Shown: positions 36,697-46,281, numbered from the stretch's first letter. The stretch: DNA of 64,000 bases from Sporichthyaceae bacterium (GCA_036269075.1 DATASX010000108.1:19495-83494); one strand, 5' to 3'. Program-made: numbers and translations. The notes: generated by a model from the letters alone, not told the origin.

Positions 36697-36882
36697 GTGA
36701 CGTCGACCTCCTCTGGACTCATCGGTCGCGGTCTCTCCGCGACAGGAGGGTGGTTCGCGATCGCGAACAGGCAAAGACTAGCCGGGACCCCCGACAAACT
36801 TCGATTCGAGGCTGCGCCGGTGGACAGTCCGGGCCTGTGGATCATCGCTCGCCTGCTCGCACCGCTCTGGCCGCACGCGTTC

Positions 36883-36888
36883 TAGGCT
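36883..36888 (+). promoter_or_regulatory. TAGGCT -10-like hexamer, leaderless start of nfo
   Basis: TAGGCT ends 7 nt before the ATG at 36896, predicting a transcript that starts at or next to the ATG. No ribosome site is present. Confidence 0.5.
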
Positions 36889-36895
36889 CGCGGGC

Positions 36896-37681
36896 ATGGT
36901 GCTGATCGGTGCGCACGTCGATTCCCCGGACCCGGTGGCCGCGGCGCGCGAGCGCGGTGCCGACCTCGTCCAGTTGTTCCTCGGCGACCCGCAGGGCTGG
37001 AAGGGGCCGGAGATCCCCTACGCGGGGGGCGCCGCCGCACTGCGTTCGGCCGCGACGGCGGCGAACCTACGGCTGTACGTCCACGCTCCCTACGTCATCA
37101 ACGTGGCGACCACGAACAACCGCATCCGGATGCCCAGCCGAAAGCTGCTCTCCCAGCACGTCGCGGCGGCGGCCTCGGTCGGGGCGGCGGGGTTGATCGT
37201 CCACGGCGGGCACGTGCTGAAGGACGACGACCCGGCCCTCGGCGTCGAGAACTGGCGCAAGACATTCGAGCGCATGGAGTGCGAGATCCCGGTGCTGATC
37301 GAGAACACCGCCGGGGGCGAGCAGGCGATGGCTCGCCGGCTCGACGCGCTGGCCCGGCTCTGGGACGCGATCGGCGAGTTCAACCCCGGGTTCTGCCTGG
37401 ACACCTGCCACGCCCACGCCGGCGGCGAGGAACTGGCGACGATCGTCGACCGGGTCAAGGCCATCACCGGCCGGGTCGACCTGATCCACGCCAACGACTC
37501 CAAGGACGCCTTCGACTCCGGTCGGGACCGCCACGAGAACCTCGGCGCGGGCAACCTCGACCCGGACGACCTGGTCGCGGTGGTCAGCGCGGCCGGTGCG
37601 CCGGTGGTGTGCGAGACGCCGGGCGGGGCGGCCGGTCAGGCCGCGGACATCGCCTGGCTGCGCGGGCGCGTGCCCGCCTGA
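36896..37681 (+). CDS. nfo: Deoxyribonuclease IV (AP endonuclease family 2)
   Basis: A 261-residue TIM-barrel endonuclease IV that cuts DNA 5' of abasic sites. The zinc-site segments are visible: [54 protein letters not shown], then [11 protein letters not shown] and CETPGG. These provide the expected His, Glu and Asp ligands. It is slightly shorter than the E. coli enzyme, as in other actinobacteria. It diverges from rpsF. Confidence 0.93.
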   Translation: MVLIGAHVDSPDPVAAARERGADLVQLFLGDPQGWKGPEIPYAGGAAALRSAATAANLRLYVHAPYVINVATTNNRIRMPSRKLLSQHVAAAASVGAAGLIVHGGHVLKDDDPALGVENWRKTFERMECEIPVLIENTAGGEQAMARRLDALARLWDAIGEFNPGFCLDTCHAHAGGEELATIVDRVKAITGRVDLIHANDSKDAFDSGRDRHENLGAGNLDPDDLVAVVSAAGAPVVCETPGGAAGQAADIAWLRGRVPA

Positions 37682-37690
37682 AACGTTTGG

Positions 37691-39118
37691 TCAGGGTCGC
37701 GAGGTCGAATCGAGTTCGCGGCTCCCTGCACGCGGCGCCGGTGGGACACCCTCGGCGTGCTCGGCCGGAACCGGCTCGTCCCGGTCGCCGGCCGTGGCCA
37801 CCGCGCCACCCCGGGTGCTGCGCCACAGCCGGGCGGCGCCGATCAGCGCGGCGGAGACCAGCAGCAAGTTGCGCACCGTCAGCAGCAGCACGGCGCCGCG
37901 ATCGGCGCGGATCAGGTCGTCGAACCAGTACGGGAATTCCACCGCGCTCAGGCCGGTCGCGGCCAGCACGAGCACCACCGGCAACCGCATCACCGAGTCG
38001 CCGCGTGGGCCGAAGTTCAGCGCGCACGCTGCGCCGAGACCGACCAGCCACACCATGTACTGCGGGCTGATCACCCGGGAGGTGATCACGAACAGCAGCA
38101 GCGCGACCAGCGCCGCGTCGGCGACCGTCGAGGTGTTCCAGGTCCGCACGGTGACCCGCCAGGCCACCAGCCAGGCGACCGCCAGCAGGCTGCTGATCAG
38201 GCAGAGCAGCGCGACCGCGTTGGTCCACGACCCGACGTACTCGAACGAGTCGTAGTTGACCAGCCGTCCGTCCCAGCCGTGGTGCACGGCGATCTGGAAC
38301 GGCAGTGCCCCCAGCGACTCGATCTCGATGCCGCGATGACCTTGGTGGCCGATGAACTCCAGCGCGTTCGGCATGGTCAGGCAGAACGCCCCGAGGATCG
38401 CGACGCCGGAGATCGCTGCGCTGACCCAGGCCCGGCGGGCCCGCTGCACCGGGCCGAGCGCGAGCAGGATCAGGGCGGGCCAGATCTTGATCAGCACGCC
38501 GAGCCCGACCAGCGCCCCGCCCAGGCTCTGCTGCACCTTCCGCGCTCGGCCGGCCGGCCCGAGCAGCAGCACCAACGCGCAGATGGTCACCGAGGTGACG
38601 ATCAGGTCGTAGCGGCCGTAGACGATCGGTCCGCCCAGCGGCACGCCGATCGCCCACACCCAGGCCGCCCAGGCCGGACGCCGGAGCCGACCGGACGGCG
38701 TGCGCTCCAGCCGGACGTGGCAAGCCCGCAGCAGCACGCCGAACGCGAGCACGTCGAACGCGAAGGAGGCCAGGTAGAAGCTGGTGTCGTAGCTGAACGG
38801 GAGCAGGCCCGGGGCCAGGATCGCCAGCGCCGCGGCGGGCGGGTACTGCCAGCGCATGTCGTCGTGCGGGAACGACCCGTGCGACAGGACCGAGTACCAG
38901 CCCTCGTAGTAGTACCGGACGTCGCCGGTGCTCGAGGGGATGTTCAGGCTCGGCTCGCGGATCGTGAGAACCAGCAGGAAGATCCGACTGACCGCGAACA
39001 ACGAGAGCAGCAGCAGGTACGGCACCACCAGGCGCGGCGCGGACAGTCCCCGCGAGCGAAGGGCGGTGAGCAACAGTGCCGTCCCGAGGTCGGTCGGGCC
39101 GGGGGGTGCACGGAGCAC
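37691..39118 (-). CDS. GT87-type membrane glycosyltransferase
   Basis: A 475-residue protein with about ten hydrophobic segments. It resembles the GT87/DUF2029 polyprenol-phosphate-mannose-using mannosyltransferases: an early outer acidic segment (TGDVRYYYEGWYSVLSHGSF, then WQYPPAAALAIL), GRYDLIVTSVTICAL and VISPQYMVWLVGLG late in the chain. GTG at 39118 keeps it clear of the divergent gene at 39198 and lies about 25 nt after a minus-strand TAGGCT. The start is uncertain because the frame is open to 39349. Substrate unknown. Confidence 0.8.
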   Translation of the reverse strand: MLRAPPGPTDLGTALLLTALRSRGLSAPRLVVPYLLLLSLFAVSRIFLLVLTIREPSLNIPSSTGDVRYYYEGWYSVLSHGSFPHDDMRWQYPPAAALAILAPGLLPFSYDTSFYLASFAFDVLAFGVLLRACHVRLERTPSGRLRRPAWAAWVWAIGVPLGGPIVYGRYDLIVTSVTICALVLLLGPAGRARKVQQSLGGALVGLGVLIKIWPALILLALGPVQRARRAWVSAAISGVAILGAFCLTMPNALEFIGHQGHRGIEIESLGALPFQIAVHHGWDGRLVNYDSFEYVGSWTNAVALLCLISSLLAVAWLVAWRVTVRTWNTSTVADAALVALLLFVITSRVISPQYMVWLVGLGAACALNFGPRGDSVMRLPVVLVLAATGLSAVEFPYWFDDLIRADRGAVLLLTVRNLLLVSAALIGAARLWRSTRGGAVATAGDRDEPVPAEHAEGVPPAPRAGSRELDSTSRP

Positions 39119-39149
39119 CGGCCCGGCGGGCTGCGGCGAGTTCTGAAGG

Positions 39150-39189
39150 AGCCTATCCGCAGGACAGCCCTCGGACCGGTCGATAGCCT
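39150..39189. promoter_or_regulatory. Divergent -10-like pair (TAGGCT minus, TAGCCT plus)
   Basis: TAGGCT on the minus strand (39150-39155) serves the GT87-type gene. TAGCCT on the plus strand (39184-39189) ends 8 nt before the GTG at 39198. The two promoters sit in a gap of 79 bp. Confidence 0.5.
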
Positions 39190-39197
39190 CTTGTCCC

Positions 39198-40328
39198 GTG
39201 TCGCTGACCGTTCGTCCGATCAGTCGCGAGGAGCACCTCGCGCTGGTGAGCCGCCGTGGCCATGCCAGCTTCCTGCAGTGCCCGTCCTGGGGCGACGTCA
39301 AGCGGGACTGGCGCAGCGAGAGCATCGGCTGGTTCGACCCCGACGGCAAGGTCGTCGGGGCGGGCCTGGTGCTCTACCGCCAGGTGCCGCGGATGCGCCG
39401 GTACTTCGCGTACCTGCCCGAGGGCCCGCTGCTGGACTGGGCCGCGGCCACCGACCTGACCGAGCTGCGCGGTTTGCTCGACCCGATGATCGCCCACCTG
39501 CGGTCCCGACGCGCCTTCGCGGTGCGCATGGGCCCGCCCGTGGTGGTGCGCCGCTGGTCGGCCGAGACCGTGAAGGCCGCGGTGGCGCAGGGCGCCGCGA
39601 CCCGGTTGCGCGACCTGACCCCGGACACGACGTCGAACGACGCGGTCCGGATGGTCGACATGCTGCGCACGCTGGGCTGGGCCCCGACAGCCGGCGCGGA
39701 GGGTTTCACGGCCGGGCAGCCGCAGTTCGTGTTCCAGGTGCCGCTGGCCGGGCGCTCGGTCGAGGAGATCTTCGCAGGCTTCAACCAGCTCTGGCGGCGC
39801 AACGTACGCAAGGCCGAGAAGTCCGGGGTGAGCGTGGAGCTCGGCACCCCGGGCGACCTCGACGAGTTCCACAAGCTTTACGAGGTGACCGCGGCGCGCG
39901 ACAAGTTCACCCCGCGCCCGCGCAGTTACTTCAGCACGATGATGGAGGCCCTGACGGCCGAGGACCGGGACCGCTTCCGGCTTTACCTGGCCCGGCACGA
40001 GGGCGATCTGCTGGCCGCGACGATCTGGATCCGGGTCGGGAGCCACTGCTGGTACTCCTACGGGGCCTCGGCCGACCACAAGCGCGACCTGAAGCCGTCG
40101 AACGCGATCCAGTGGCGGATGCTGACCGATGCCCACGCCGCCGGCGCGGCCGTGTACGACCTGCGCGGGATCACCGAGACCCTGGACCCGAACGACCACC
40201 TGTTCGGGTTGATCCAGTTCAAGCTCGGCACCGGCGGCGAGGCCGTGGAGTACCTGGGGGAGTGGGACTTCCCGCTGAATCCCATGCTGCACAAGGCCTT
40301 CCAGCTCTACCTGGCCCGGCGCGGCTGA
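39198..40328 (+). CDS. FemAB/FemX-type aminoacyltransferase (peptidoglycan interpeptide bridge)
   Basis: A 376-residue protein with the double-GNAT fold of FemABX enzymes, which add amino acids from aminoacyl-tRNA to lipid II. The N-terminal half shows HASFLQCPSWGDVKRDW and GPLLDWAAA. The C-terminal half shows LWRRNVRKAEKSGVSVE, GASADHKRDLKPSNAIQW and LGEWDFPLNPMLHKAFQ, all typical. The alanine-racemase-fold gene overlaps its stop by one base. The pair is a conserved actinobacterial neighbourhood. GTG at 39198 is 8 nt after TAGCCT. Confidence 0.88.
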   Translation: MSLTVRPISREEHLALVSRRGHASFLQCPSWGDVKRDWRSESIGWFDPDGKVVGAGLVLYRQVPRMRRYFAYLPEGPLLDWAAATDLTELRGLLDPMIAHLRSRRAFAVRMGPPVVVRRWSAETVKAAVAQGAATRLRDLTPDTTSNDAVRMVDMLRTLGWAPTAGAEGFTAGQPQFVFQVPLAGRSVEEIFAGFNQLWRRNVRKAEKSGVSVELGTPGDLDEFHKLYEVTAARDKFTPRPRSYFSTMMEALTAEDRDRFRLYLARHEGDLLAATIWIRVGSHCWYSYGASADHKRDLKPSNAIQWRMLTDAHAAGAAVYDLRGITETLDPNDHLFGLIQFKLGTGGEAVEYLGEWDFPLNPMLHKAFQLYLARRG

Positions 40329-41356
40329 TGCTGTCTCTGCACATCGACGGTCCGCGGCTGCGCAAGCACCTGGCGGCGACGGCGTCCGACTTCGGCGGCC
40401 TGGTCCCGGTCGCCAAGGGCAACGGGTACGGCTTCGGCATCGCCCGGTTGGCGGCGTACACCGCCGAACTCGGGTTGGACACGATCGCGGTGGGCACGGC
40501 CAACGAGCTCGCCGCGCTGGCCGGCGGCCCGCAGTTCGCCAACGTGGTGGTGCTGACCCCGCTCCTGCCGGGGGAGCCGGTGCCCGGCGACGAGCGGGTC
40601 GTGCACACCGCGGCCTCGCAGGCGGTGTTGCCGGATCTGACGGGTCGTCGGGTCGTCGTCGAATGCCGGACCTCGTTGCGGCGCCACGGCGTGGTTCCGG
40701 GCGAGTTGACCACGATGACCGAGGCCCTGGCGGCGTGCCGGTTCGAGGGCTTCGCGCTGCACCTGCCGCTGGACCGCCCCGACGGCGTCGACCCGGTCGC
40801 CGAGGTCGACGTGTGGGTGCAGGCGGTCGCCGCGGCGAGTCTGCCGACCGCCACCTTCTGGGTGAGCCACCTGAGCGCGCCGGAGGTCGCCGAACTGACG
40901 AAGCGTCACCCGGGGACGAGCTTCCGGTCGCGGATCGGCACCCGGCTGTGGCTGGGCGACCGGGGCGCGCTGCGGGCGCGGGCCAAGGTGCTGGACGTCG
41001 AGCTGTTGGAGCGCGGCGACCGCTTCGGCTACCGGCAACACCGCGCCAAGGCGGCCGGGCGCGTGGTCGTGGTCGCCGGTGGCACCGCGCACGGCATCGG
41101 ATTGTCCGCCCCACGTTCGGTCGCCGGTCTGGTGCCGCGCGCGAAGACCGTCGCCGAGGCGGGCCTGGCCGGCGTCAACCTGGCGTTGAGCCCGTTCTCC
41201 TGGGCAGGCAAGCAGCGTTGGTTCGCCGAGCCCCCACACATGCAGGTCTCGCTGCTGTGGCTGCCGGCGAAGGTCGACCCGCCCGCGGTAGGCGACCACC
41301 TGGACGTCGAGACCCGGATGACCACGACGACGTTCGACGCCGTCATCGAGGAGTGA
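40328..41356 (+). CDS. Alanine racemase family PLP protein
   Basis: A 342-residue protein with the N-terminal PLP barrel of alanine racemase (PVAKGNGYGFGI, where Lys is the PLP lysine) and segments RTSLRRHGVVPGE and SRIGTRLWLGDRG. The C-terminal beta domain is shorter and divergent (HMQVSLLWLP, VGDHLDVET). A catalytic Tyr as in true Alr is not clearly placed, so it may act on another amino acid or be a PLP carrier. ATG overlaps the femAB-type stop (TGATG), so it probably works with it in peptide-bridge synthesis; this is inference. Confidence 0.78.
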   Translation: MLSLHIDGPRLRKHLAATASDFGGLVPVAKGNGYGFGIARLAAYTAELGLDTIAVGTANELAALAGGPQFANVVVLTPLLPGEPVPGDERVVHTAASQAVLPDLTGRRVVVECRTSLRRHGVVPGELTTMTEALAACRFEGFALHLPLDRPDGVDPVAEVDVWVQAVAAASLPTATFWVSHLSAPEVAELTKRHPGTSFRSRIGTRLWLGDRGALRARAKVLDVELLERGDRFGYRQHRAKAAGRVVVVAGGTAHGIGLSAPRSVAGLVPRAKTVAEAGLAGVNLALSPFSWAGKQRWFAEPPHMQVSLLWLPAKVDPPAVGDHLDVETRMTTTTFDAVIEE

Positions 41357-41410
41357 ACCCAACACGCCCATTCGGGGTGCAACCGGCCCCGTTTCGGTGA
41401 CAATCGAACG

Positions 41411-41797
41411 GTGGCCAGGTCGTCACCGACGCTCGGCGCCGCGCGCCCACGGCGCCCACGGCGCCGATGGTGGCGGGTCCTGCGCAACCTGGTCGTGCTC
41501 TCCGCGCTGGGCGCCGCGGTCGGCTGGTCGGTCGACTTCGACCGCTCCTACGGCACCTGGCCCGGCCTGGACGTCGGCGACCACATCAATTCCTGCGGCA
41601 AGGTCTACCGCGAGGCCGTCACCGACCTCACCCAGGGCGAGGTGAACGACGGGCAGGTCGTCGAGCCGCTGTTCGAGTACCCGCCCGACATCCCGCGCCG
41701 AGAGGTCTACGGCGTCCCGGCCACCGCCCCGTCCTGCCCGGCCGCACTCTTCATCCACACCGGCACCGACCGCTGGACGAAGTACCTGCCGGCCTGA
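41411..41797 (+). CDS. Small membrane-anchored hypothetical protein
   Basis: A 128-residue protein. A very basic N-terminus (RPRRPRRRWWRVLRN) is followed by one membrane helix (LVVLSALGAAVGWSV) and an outer domain of about 85 residues with two cysteines (NSCGKV, APSCPA). I do not recognise the family. GTG at 41411 lies 6 nt after a GACAAT -10-like hexamer. It is the last gene of the block shared with other actinobacteria. Confidence 0.6.
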   Translation: MARSSPTLGAARPRRPRRRWWRVLRNLVVLSALGAAVGWSVDFDRSYGTWPGLDVGDHINSCGKVYREAVTDLTQGEVNDGQVVEPLFEYPPDIPRREVYGVPATAPSCPAALFIHTGTDRWTKYLPA

Positions 41798-41804
41798 CCC
41801 GCTG

Positions 41805-42767
41805 TCACTTCACGGTGATGAGTTCGACCGACCGTCCCGCGGCGTGGACGTGGCCGGTCCGGTCGTCGATCTCGGCATCGGCCAGTGCGTACTTGCCGGG
41901 ACTCAGATGGCTGTAGACGAAGTAGATCGAGTGCCGAGCCGCGAGCCTGCTGAATGGTCCAGTCACCGGGGTCTCCACGTACGGCGCGGGGCTGAAGGAG
42001 TTCCCGGTCTGGCCGAACCACTTCTTGATCGCGGCCTCGCCCACGCCCTTGCCCAACTGCATGAGCATGATCGAGTGCCAGCCCGCACCGCTGGTATTCG
42101 TGTCGCGAATCTCGAGAGTGCCGCTTCTCGGCAGGGTGCTCGGCGAGTGCAAGACGTTGTCCGAACCCTCCGAGACGACGGCGTCGGCACGCTCGGGCTT
42201 GCTGTGGTTGGCGCCCTTGCCAACCGTGATCGAAACCGTGGTGAACGGGGCGTCGGACAGGACGACGGTCCCTGCGGGGAGCTGGACGGTGAAAGCCGAC
42301 GAGGTCCTGCCGCTGACCTGGGTGCCCCCGAGCGGCACGAATTCCTTCTCCGCCGCCCGCACGTCCTTGGCCTGGTCTGCGTAGCTCTCGGAGGTAGCCG
42401 GAGCGCTTCGCCCGGATCCACCACTCTGTGCCGAGGCGCGCTGCCGCATCGTCGCCGGGTGGATCCCGCGCAACTGCGCGCTCGCCTTGGCCGAGGGGCT
42501 CGGAGCACCCGGCAGATCCCGCTCCAACGACACGAAGTGCAGAAGGCCGTCGGCCGCGCTCACCTGGAAGGTCACCCAGCCCGCCTGCAGGTGGCCCGCC
42601 CCACTGAGTTTCGGCGTCCTCGTCGTGTCGAGGCTGACGTTCACGACCGGAGGCTTGCTCGAAGCCTCGGCAGACGCTGAGGGGAACCCGACGACCACGA
42701 CCAGGGCCGCGGCGAGACCTGTGCCGAGCCGAACCGAATGCCTGTCCAGGACGCGAAGAATGGCCAT
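41805..42767 (-). CDS. Secreted protein with two cupredoxin-like repeats, function unknown
   Basis: A 320-residue secreted protein. The signal peptide is LGTGLAAALVVVVGFPSASA. Two related beta-sandwich segments are visible. AGWVTFQVSAADGLLHFVSL lies in the first half and TLEIRDTNTSGAGWHSIMLM in the second, the latter ending SPGKYALADAEIDDRTGHVH. Both resemble the plastocyanin-like segments of uncharacterised secreted actinobacterial proteins, though a full copper-ligand set is not evident. A linker rich in Ser, Ala and Gln joins them. It lies 76 bp downstream of the multicopper oxidase on the same strand and probably shares its transcript. The frame allows a start up to 42782. Confidence 0.65.
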   Translation of the reverse strand: MAILRVLDRHSVRLGTGLAAALVVVVGFPSASAEASSKPPVVNVSLDTTRTPKLSGAGHLQAGWVTFQVSAADGLLHFVSLERDLPGAPSPSAKASAQLRGIHPATMRQRASAQSGGSGRSAPATSESYADQAKDVRAAEKEFVPLGGTQVSGRTSSAFTVQLPAGTVVLSDAPFTTVSITVGKGANHSKPERADAVVSEGSDNVLHSPSTLPRSGTLEIRDTNTSGAGWHSIMLMQLGKGVGEAAIKKWFGQTGNSFSPAPYVETPVTGPFSRLAARHSIYFVYSHLSPGKYALADAEIDDRTGHVHAAGRSVELITVK

Positions 42768-42843
42768 GCGCCACATCCTCACGCACCCGTGGGACGCGTC
42801 GGAACCCCATCCGGGCGGAGGCGGCCCACGTCGCCGGCGCGAG

Positions 42844-44343
42844 CTACGAGGACCGCACCTCGAACTGAGCCATCATCGCGTTGTCCTCATGCTCGAGGTT
42901 GTGGCAGTGGATCAGGTAGCGGCCCGGGTAGTCGGTGAAGCGGACGAGAACGCGCACGGTCTCGCGGGGTCCGACGGCAACCGTGTCCTTCCAGCCGGCG
43001 TCTCCGTCCGCCGGCGGAGCGCCGTTGCGGTCGAGGATCTGGAACATGTCGAGATGGACGTGCATCGGGTGCGACATCCCTGAGTCGTTCACGAAGCGCC
43101 AGATCTCGGTCGCTCCCAGCCGGGGTGACGCGTCGACACGGGCGGGGTCGAACCGCTGCTCGTTGATCGTCCAGCCCATGCCGCCGGCCATGTTCATGCC
43201 GAGTTTGAAGTCCCGCCGAGTCTGGGCGGACGCCTCCGCCAGACGTTCGAGCGGCCGGAGCGCGGTCGGAAGTCTGGACTGGTCCTTCTCCCGGCGCTTG
43301 ACGTCGAAGCGCATGACCAGCCCGGTCCGACCCTGGTCCAACTCGTTGCGCAGGACGACCTGGGACCCGACCGGCACATCGGCGAAGTCGACCACGGCCT
43401 CCACCCGTTCCAACGGGAACAGCGGGATCGTGGTCCGCGCCACCGGGTGGGGCAGCAGGCCGCCGTCCGTGGCGATCTGCATGAACACCTGACCCGAGCT
43501 CAGACTCAGCTCGTACGGCCGGGCGTTGGACCCGTTGAGAATCCGGAGTCGGTAGCGGCGGTTGGCGACCTCGAACCGGGGCTGTGGGACACCGTTGACG
43601 AGGACGACGTCGCCGAGCGCGCCCTCCATCATGTCGGGGGAGTAGAGCAGTGATCCGTCGAGGCGGAAGGCCCGGTCCTGGATGATCAAGGGCACGTCGT
43701 GGTCGCCGGACGGAAGGTCGAGGGCGGCCTCGACCTCGTCCTCGATCAGGTAGGCACCGAGCAACCCCATGTAGACGTTGGGACCGGTCCGGCCCATCTG
43801 GTGGTCGTGATAAGCCAGCGTCGAGGCGATCTGCCGGTTCGGATAGACGTAGTCCTTGGCCTTGCCGGTGGCGATGACGTCGGTCGGGTGGCCGTCGGAG
43901 CTCGCCTCGACGTGGCCGCCGTGCAGATGGATGCTGGGCTTGGCGCCGGGCAACTGGTTGGTCTGTCGGATGACGACCCGCCGTCCACTGCGGGCCTTGA
44001 TCGTCGGGCCGGGGAACTGGCCGTCGAATCCCCAGGCGGTGGTCGTCCAGCCGGGCAGGATCTCAAGCGCCGCCGGCCGCATGGTGAGCTCGTAGTAGTC
44101 CGTGTGCGCGTCGACCCGGGCGGGCTTCAGCACGGGCGGCGTGCGGAACACCGCCTGGAACGGAACGACCGGCGGACTGGGGGTGAGGTCGTCGAGCGGC
44201 CCGTCATCCGCAGGTGCGTCCGACCGAAGGCGAGGCCCACCCGCTTGCCCGCGCAGCACAGCGGCCGGGACCACGAGCCCGCCAAACAGCCCAGCCCGCT
44301 GCAGGAACTCCCGCCGCCGCAAACCCTCGCCGTCCACCACCAC
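42844..44343 (-). CDS. Multicopper oxidase, Tat-exported (CotA/bilirubin-oxidase-like)
   Basis: About 499 residues with a twin-arginine signal (LRRREFLQRAGLFGGLVVPA) and three cupredoxin domains. All copper motifs are present: HLHGGH, YHDH, HPMHVH and HCHNLEHEDNAMM, giving T1, T2 and T3 copper ligands. The T1 axial Met is in the last motif. It oxidises phenols, metals or bilins with O2. Start is uncertain among GTG codons at 44343-44337; the frame opens further to 44517 but that would precede the Tat signal by 60 residues. A secreted partner follows. Confidence 0.9.
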   Translation of the reverse strand: MVVDGEGLRRREFLQRAGLFGGLVVPAAVLRGQAGGPRLRSDAPADDGPLDDLTPSPPVVPFQAVFRTPPVLKPARVDAHTDYYELTMRPAALEILPGWTTTAWGFDGQFPGPTIKARSGRRVVIRQTNQLPGAKPSIHLHGGHVEASSDGHPTDVIATGKAKDYVYPNRQIASTLAYHDHQMGRTGPNVYMGLLGAYLIEDEVEAALDLPSGDHDVPLIIQDRAFRLDGSLLYSPDMMEGALGDVVLVNGVPQPRFEVANRRYRLRILNGSNARPYELSLSSGQVFMQIATDGGLLPHPVARTTIPLFPLERVEAVVDFADVPVGSQVVLRNELDQGRTGLVMRFDVKRREKDQSRLPTALRPLERLAEASAQTRRDFKLGMNMAGGMGWTINEQRFDPARVDASPRLGATEIWRFVNDSGMSHPMHVHLDMFQILDRNGAPPADGDAGWKDTVAVGPRETVRVLVRFTDYPGRYLIHCHNLEHEDNAMMAQFEVRSS

Positions 44344-44534
44344 ATTGTCGCTGCCCGCATCGGCGGGTGCACAGGCCGAGTTTGGGTGGTTGGGCAACGC
44401 GGCGATGGATGCCGCAGATAGTCCGGCCCTACGTGATGCCCTGCGGGTATCACAGAGGCGATGACAGGTCTTGGACGCCGCCTGGTCGGCCGCCGCATGG
44501 TGGAAGCCATCCACCACTGCGGAAGGGAATTCTC

Positions 44535-45269
44535 ATGGGACAGGCAATGGGCAGGCTCGACGGTGAGCACGTGGTCGTCCTGGGCGGCACGTCGGGCATC
44601 GGCTTCGCGACGGCGGCCGCTGCGGCCGGCGAGGGCGCGCGGGTCACGGTTGCGTCCAGTCGGCGCTCGAGCGTGGACAGGGCGCTCGCGCAGCTACCGG
44701 CCACGGCCGCCGGCCGCGCGCTGGACCTCGCCGACGCAGGTGCGGTGCGTGCCTTCTTCGGCGAGGTGGGCCAGTTCGAGCATCTCGTGTTCACCGCGGG
44801 TGACCCGCTCGCGCTGATGCCGCTGGACACCCTGGACCTGGAGGCCGCCCGCAGCTTCTTCGGGCTGCGTTACTTCGGCGCGCTCGCCGCAGTGCAGGCC
44901 GCGGTGCCGCACCTGCGCGCCGGCGGTTCGATCACGCTGACCAGCGGGGCGGCCGGCGCCCGCGGCGGCCCGGGCTGGGCCATCGCGTCGAGCGTCTGCG
45001 GTGCCGTCGAGTCATTGACCCGCTCACTGGCCGTTGAGCTGGCACCGCTGCGGGTCAACGTGGTCGCCCCTGGCGTGGTGCGCTCGCCGCTGTGGCAGGG
45101 CATGCCCGACGCGGCCCGTGAGCAGATGTTCAAGGACAGGGGGGCCGGCCTGCCCGCCGGTCGAGTTGGCGAGCCCGAGGACGTCGCCCGCGCCTACCTC
45201 TACTGCATGACCCAGCCATGGGCGACCGGTACCGTCCAGCGAATCGACGGCGGGGCGCTCCTGGTCTGA
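44535..45269 (+). CDS. SDR family protein lacking the YxxxK motif
   Basis: A 244-residue short-chain dehydrogenase fold. The cofactor motif GGTSGIG is at residues 18-24, and VASSRRSS suggests NADP preference. The C-terminal PAGRVGEPEDVARAYLYCM is typical. Where YxxxK should be, the sequence reads WAIASSVCGAVESL, so both catalytic residues are absent although the flanking helix is conserved. It may be a sensor or a reductase using other residues. ATG follows GGAAGGGA. The LysR gene 62 bp downstream on the same strand probably regulates it. Confidence 0.85.
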   Translation: MGQAMGRLDGEHVVVLGGTSGIGFATAAAAAGEGARVTVASSRRSSVDRALAQLPATAAGRALDLADAGAVRAFFGEVGQFEHLVFTAGDPLALMPLDTLDLEAARSFFGLRYFGALAAVQAAVPHLRAGGSITLTSGAAGARGGPGWAIASSVCGAVESLTRSLAVELAPLRVNVVAPGVVRSPLWQGMPDAAREQMFKDRGAGLPAGRVGEPEDVARAYLYCMTQPWATGTVQRIDGGALLV

Positions 45270-45331
45270 GCGCACCTGGCCTGTGCAACTAGCGGACCGA
45301 CAACGCTAGGAGGCGTCGATATGTTCGCCGG

Positions 45332-46195
45332 ATGGACCTCGATCTGCGCAAACTTCGGTACTTCGTCGCCGTAGCGGAGCAGCTCCACTTCGGCCGCGCC
45401 GCCGCCGGCCTGCACATCGCACAACCGGTGCTGTCCCGCCAGATCCGAGCCCTCGAGGACGAGCTCCACGTCCAGTTGTTCCTGCGCGACCGGCGCTCCA
45501 CCGAACTGACCGCAGCCGGCCGACAGCTGCTCGAGGACGCCCGACCGCTGCTCGCCTCCGCGAACGCGCTGCAGCGGCGGGTGGCCCTGGCGGCCCGCAG
45601 CAGATCCAGGTTCAGCGTGGGGTTCATGCCGGGCATCACCGTGACCGCCGCAGTGCGCGAACTGACCGCCCGGCATCCGCAGGTCACGGTCGAACTCCTC
45701 CGCACCTCCTGGCACGACCAGGTCGAGGTGCTGCACGAGGGACGAGTCGACGTGAGCATCGTGCGCCTGCCGATCGACACACGCGGGCTGAGCGTTCGCC
45801 CGCTGCACACCGAGCCCCGCATGGTCGCGCTGCGCATTGACCACCGGCTCGCAGGCAAGGAGTCGGTCACCGTCGCCGACCTCGCCGACGAGCACCTGCT
45901 CCAGGACCCCGACGCGGTGCCGGAGTGGCGGGACATCGCCGTCGAGCTGCGCGAGGGCACCAGATCCGGCCACCCGAGCTTCGGCAGCATCGAGGAGAAA
46001 CTCGAACACGTCGCGGCCGGACACGGCATCGTGATCATCCCCGCCTCCACCGCCGCCTACTACACCCGACCCGACATCACCCACCTCCCCGTGGAGGACA
46101 TCGCCCTCAACCAGGTCTGTCTGGCCTGGATCGCCACCAGACGGACACGCCTGGTCCACGAATTCGCCGACATCGCCCAGGAATTCGACGAATAG
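45332..46195 (+). CDS. LysR family transcriptional regulator
   Basis: A 287-residue LysR protein. The winged helix-turn-helix covers residues 1-62 (DLRKLRYFVAVAEQLHFGRA, then AQPVLSRQIRALEDELHVQL). The periplasmic-binding-like effector domain follows (SVGFMPGITVTAAVRELTAR). It is encoded on the same strand after the SDR gene and before the PEP-utilising pair; either could be its target. The inducer is unknown. Confidence 0.93.
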   Translation: MDLDLRKLRYFVAVAEQLHFGRAAAGLHIAQPVLSRQIRALEDELHVQLFLRDRRSTELTAAGRQLLEDARPLLASANALQRRVALAARSRSRFSVGFMPGITVTAAVRELTARHPQVTVELLRTSWHDQVEVLHEGRVDVSIVRLPIDTRGLSVRPLHTEPRMVALRIDHRLAGKESVTVADLADEHLLQDPDAVPEWRDIAVELREGTRSGHPSFGSIEEKLEHVAAGHGIVIIPASTAAYYTRPDITHLPVEDIALNQVCLAWIATRRTRLVHEFADIAQEFDE

Positions 46196-46281
46196 GGTCT
46201 GCCGGAGTTGAACAACCCGGACTGACCGGTCCGCGGGGGCAGCACGAGACTGATGGCCTCAACCCCGAGAGAGGAACTCCG

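Noticed and set aside
37757..41356. A 1199-codon open frame on the plus strand
   Set aside because: It runs antisense through the GT87-type gene and out of frame through the femAB-type gene, and only its last 342 codons are the real alanine-racemase-fold gene. High GC produces such frames.
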